From Nitrososphaerota archaeon (GTDB taxonomy: Archaea; Thermoproteota; Nitrososphaeria; Nitrososphaerales; CADDZS01), in contig JAPCJV010000173.1 of NCBI GenBank assembly GCA_027886785.1, positions 1 through 5,183 of the forward strand: DNA of 5,183 nucleotides, given 5' to 3'. Made by a program: the position numbers and the translations under genes. Below the pieces are notes generated by a model that worked only from the letters and a program-made list of their open reading frames with translations, was not told the origin of the DNA and searched no databases. How positions within the stretch are numbered: the first letter of the stretch is position 1; each line of letters starts with the position of its first letter. Positions 4,668 through 5,183 of this stretch are shown here, in pieces.

Positions 4668-5081
4668 TTAGACAAGAGGTCGCCCAGATATTTCTTGAAC
4701 GACGTCAAGGTCTGCATCCTCGCTAACTATTTCTCTTTCTCCCGCGATCAACGCGGTGGAAACGTGGATTGCGTCCCGTGGGCTCAGCGAGTACCGTTCG
4801 AGTAGCTCCTGCGCTCTGAGCACTACGGTAAGGTTCACCGTGAGAAGCACCAGGTTTTGCATTTTCAGCAGAGCCGAGCCTGCCCTAATCCCCGCCTCTC
4901 TTCCCTCCAGTTTCCGGACGACCCATGACAACTCGTCCCACGTGAGAAAAGAAGTTACTCCCCTAGCTCCCCTTCCTTCCTCTAAGCCCCTTAGAATATT
5001 TACTGCTTCCTTAGCTTTCTTGTTTCTGGTTGGGTCGTGAGTTACCGCATAAACGAAGACAATAGAGTCGAGATAGACCAT
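4668..5081 (-). CDS. vapC: VapC-like PIN-domain ribonuclease toxin
   Basis: The 137-residue product matches the PIN-domain fold and usual length of VapC toxins, Mg2+-dependent endoribonucleases that cut tRNA or rRNA and are held inactive by a partner antitoxin. The acidic active-site positions are visible: Asp5 in the first strand (MVYLDSIVFVYA), Glu50 in TWDELSWVV, Asp103 in SPRDAIHVSTAL, and Asp122/Asp124 in IVSEDADLD. The LSPRDAIHVSTAL block is especially typical. The residue after Asp-Ser, usually Asn in the D-x-N motif, is Ile here, while all acidic ligands remain, so activity is plausible. The ATG at 5081-5079 lies six bases after the stop of the upstream frame, the usual antitoxin-toxin order in one operon. 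The module is visibly more GC-rich than the AT-rich DNA at 4163-4667, consistent with transfer as a unit. No antitoxin gene follows it. Confidence 0.9.
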   Translation of the reverse strand: MVYLDSIVFVYAVTHDPTRNKKAKEAVNILRGLEEGRGARGVTSFLTWDELSWVVRKLEGREAGIRAGSALLKMQNLVLLTVNLTVVLRAQELLERYSLSPRDAIHVSTALIAGEREIVSEDADLDVVQEISGRPLV

Positions 5082-5087
5082 GTCCCG

Positions 5088-5183
5088 TCACACTCTTACT
5101 TCGATCTCGGAAAGTATGAGTTTCTTTACCGCGATATCCTTTACAAGTTTATCTTTCTTGGGAACGATTTCGAGGAGTTCGGA
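5088..5183 (-). CDS. C-terminal end of a presumed VapC-partner antitoxin (partial)
   Basis: The frame runs in from the right edge and ends at the TGA at 5090-5088, giving 31 residues: SELLEIVPKKDKLVKDIAV, then KKLILSEIEVRV. Its position directly upstream of the toxin, with a six-base gap, and its charged, helical character fit the toxin-binding tail of an antitoxin. The DNA-binding N-terminus, which would identify the class (AbrB, CopG, Phd or other), lies outside the window, as does the operon promoter. The antitoxin role is therefore inferred from context alone. Confidence 0.6.
   Translation of the reverse strand, partial: SELLEIVPKKDKLVKDIAVKKLILSEIEVRV

Noticed and set aside
4756..5040. 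94-codon + strand frame
   Set aside because: It is a shadow of the toxin gene on the other strand; the Ser/Arg-rich composition is typical of such shadows.
1..5183. CRISPR arrays, insertion sequences, tRNA or rRNA genes
   Set aside because: I looked for regularly spaced repeats, transposase-like frames with terminal inverted repeats, and tRNA-like arms on both strands and found none.

Overview
This window is most likely archaeal, and a soil-type ammonia-oxidising archaeon (Nitrososphaera-like Thaumarchaeota/Nitrososphaerota) is my best guess. The reasons are the mix of gene families (a RibD-C/DHFR-like reductase, a short acidic all-beta protein, a PIN toxin module, and a decayed small membrane protein with a GRTHC motif), TATA-like boxes close to start codons, a scarcity of Shine-Dalgarno sites, and a U-tract terminator. 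No gene here fixes the lineage, so the assignment is inference.

The window is gene-sparse accessory DNA. Positions 1-269 hold the broken 3' part of an unrecognised + strand gene. Two intact + strand genes follow: a four-helix membrane protein (432-869) and a RibD-C/DHFR-like oxidoreductase (949-1545). A + strand zinc-ribbon-like gene (1827-2077) appears to be split by a frameshift. It converges with a frameshifted minus strand gene (2096-2355). Upstream of that, on the minus strand, is an intact 139-residue acidic beta-rich protein (2436-2855) with a clear terminator and a candidate TATA box. A 91-residue + strand frame (3080-3355) is of uncertain status.

Positions 3356-4667 are mostly decayed. 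They contain a minus strand membrane-protein pseudogene (3722-4031), weaker open frames at 3460-3715, a small + strand frame (4001-4162), a frameshifted minus strand gene (4146-4317) and a small + strand frame (4372-4485). The right edge is a more GC-rich minus strand toxin-antitoxin-type pair: a VapC-like PIN protein (4668-5081) and the end of its presumed antitoxin (5088-5183, running off the window).

The genes do not form a pathway. The main pattern is several small genes in which two reading frames join into one sensible protein if a single base is added or removed. This is either accessory-region decay or residual sequencing error, and the raw data would tell which. I see no convincing new multi-gene system. 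The items most worth a second look are the hidden frameshifted genes, a 24-bp palindrome at 4276-4299, and the altered cofactor-loop motif in the reductase.
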